Below are positions 6,060 to 6,198 of a stretch of DNA of 6,198 bases, in pieces. The notes beneath the pieces were generated by a model. That model did no database searches and was not told the origin of the DNA. It saw nothing but the letters and a program-made list of their open reading frames with translations. Numbering within the stretch: the first letter of the stretch is position 1; each line of letters begins with the position of its first letter. Made by a program: the position numbers and the translations under genes. The stretch is taken from assembly GCA_905479545.1 (NCBI GenBank), contig CAJQNE010000272.1, positions 1 through 6,198 on the forward strand. The letters run 5' to 3'. This DNA is from an uncultured Gammaproteobacteria bacterium (lineage in GTDB: Bacteria; Pseudomonadota; Gammaproteobacteria; CAJQNE01).

Positions 6060-6086
6060 AAAAAGGCGGCGGCTGTGAATCCGCCG
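6060..6086 (-). terminator. Possible intrinsic terminator on the minus strand, between the right-hand REPs
   Basis: On the minus strand CGGCGG-ATTCACAG-CCGCCG (6086-6067) is a 6-bp GC-only stem with an 8-base loop, followed after CC by TTTTT (6064-6060). It would stop transcription entering from the right before it reached the RAYT gene. The stem is short and the T run modest, so support is moderate. Confidence 0.45.
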
Positions 6087-6116
6087 GCCAGTTTCATAGC
6101 GGCGCATCCCCGCTCG

Positions 6117-6152
6117 TGCAGGTTCGAATTCAGGGCTTTGCCCGTTCGAACA
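6117..6152 (+). repeat. Long-type REP, right outer copy
   Basis: An inverted copy of the left outer REP, pointing away from the transposase gene. The arms and inner GGGC-TTT-GCCC stem are identical. The only change within the 36 bases is in the tetranucleotide, GCAG (6118-6121) instead of GTAG. It forms a divergent pair with the right inner copy across 83 bases. The 46 bases to its right, up to the window edge, hold nothing I can recognise. Confidence 0.83.
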
Positions 6153-6198
6153 ATCACGTTTAGATTTTGCGCCAAGTACAAAAAATGCTGTGGCTACG

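Larger units (their letters stand above)
5403..6152 (-). mobile_element. RAYT/REP unit: transposase gene within two nested pairs of inverted REPs
   Basis: A 750-bp unit delimited by a 33-bp exact inverted repeat (5403-5435 and 6120-6152; 35 of 36 when extended to 5438/6117). Inside lies a second 26-bp exact inverted repeat (5494-5519 and 6012-6037) that hugs the transposase gene. This is the classic arrangement of a REP-associated tyrosine transposase gene between BIME-like REP pairs. Such units are not autonomous insertion sequences in the ordinary sense: the transposase is thought to act on REP hairpins and usually persists as a single chromosomal copy. No target-site duplication is expected or obvious. 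It sits 16 bases after the AidB-like stop codon. Confidence 0.85.

Noticed and set aside
5403..6152. A CRISPR array or a classical insertion sequence with terminal inverted repeats
   Set aside because: There are only two inverted pairs and no regularly spaced direct repeats. The encoded enzyme is a Y1/HUH transposase, which does not use classical terminal inverted repeats, and the repeats are GTAG-type REPs.
5993..6181. Minus-strand frame of 62 codons at the right edge
   Set aside because: It runs through both right-hand REPs and the terminator-like hairpin and shows no protein-like features.

Overview
The window looks like chromosomal accessory DNA of a free-living gammaproteobacterium. The evidence is a YhaJ-type LysR regulator, an AidB-type acyl-CoA dehydrogenase, and a small REP-associated tyrosine transposase (RAYT) bracketed by GTAG-type REP palindromes, a pairing best known from gammaproteobacteria. 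Genus cannot be fixed from the sequence. All intact genes are tightly packed; the longest gene-free stretch is the roughly 200 bases at the right edge.

Layout. (1) 1-156: the 3' end of an unrecognised + strand reading frame cut by the window edge. (2) 218-2503: a four-gene minus-strand operon. In transcription order it encodes a DoxX-family membrane protein, an NADPH-dependent FMN reductase, a SnoaL/NTF2-like protein and a siderophore-interacting-type flavin reductase (SIP). (3) 2504-2599: an AT-rich divergent promoter/operator with repeated and inverted elements. (4) 2600-3496: a LysR-family regulator on the + strand, divergent from the operon. (5) 3672-5387: a full-length AidB-like acyl-CoA dehydrogenase preceded by a 175-base leader with two small hairpins. 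(6) 5403-6152: a 750-bp RAYT/REP unit with the transposase gene on the minus strand, enclosed by two nested pairs of inverted REPs of two subtypes.

How the parts may work together. The regulator resembles E. coli YhaJ, which is known to control DoxX-family genes such as yqjF in response to nitroaromatic breakdown products. A divergent LysR plus DoxX, with two flavin-dependent reductases and a SnoaL-like protein, therefore suggests an inducible response to an aromatic, quinone-like or electrophilic compound, with the SIP supplying reducing power or reducing iron. This is inference from family knowledge and gene order; the inducer and substrates are not visible. The AidB homologue is separately transcribed and has no ada or other alkylation-repair gene beside it here. 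The RAYT/REP unit is a domesticated-type element inserted just downstream of it.

The most distinctive structure is the symmetric RAYT/REP arrangement: each flank carries one divergent pair made of a short REP (18-nt palindrome) and a long REP (same start, with an extra GGGC-TTT-GCCC hairpin). I see no CRISPR array, tRNA, rRNA or defence system.
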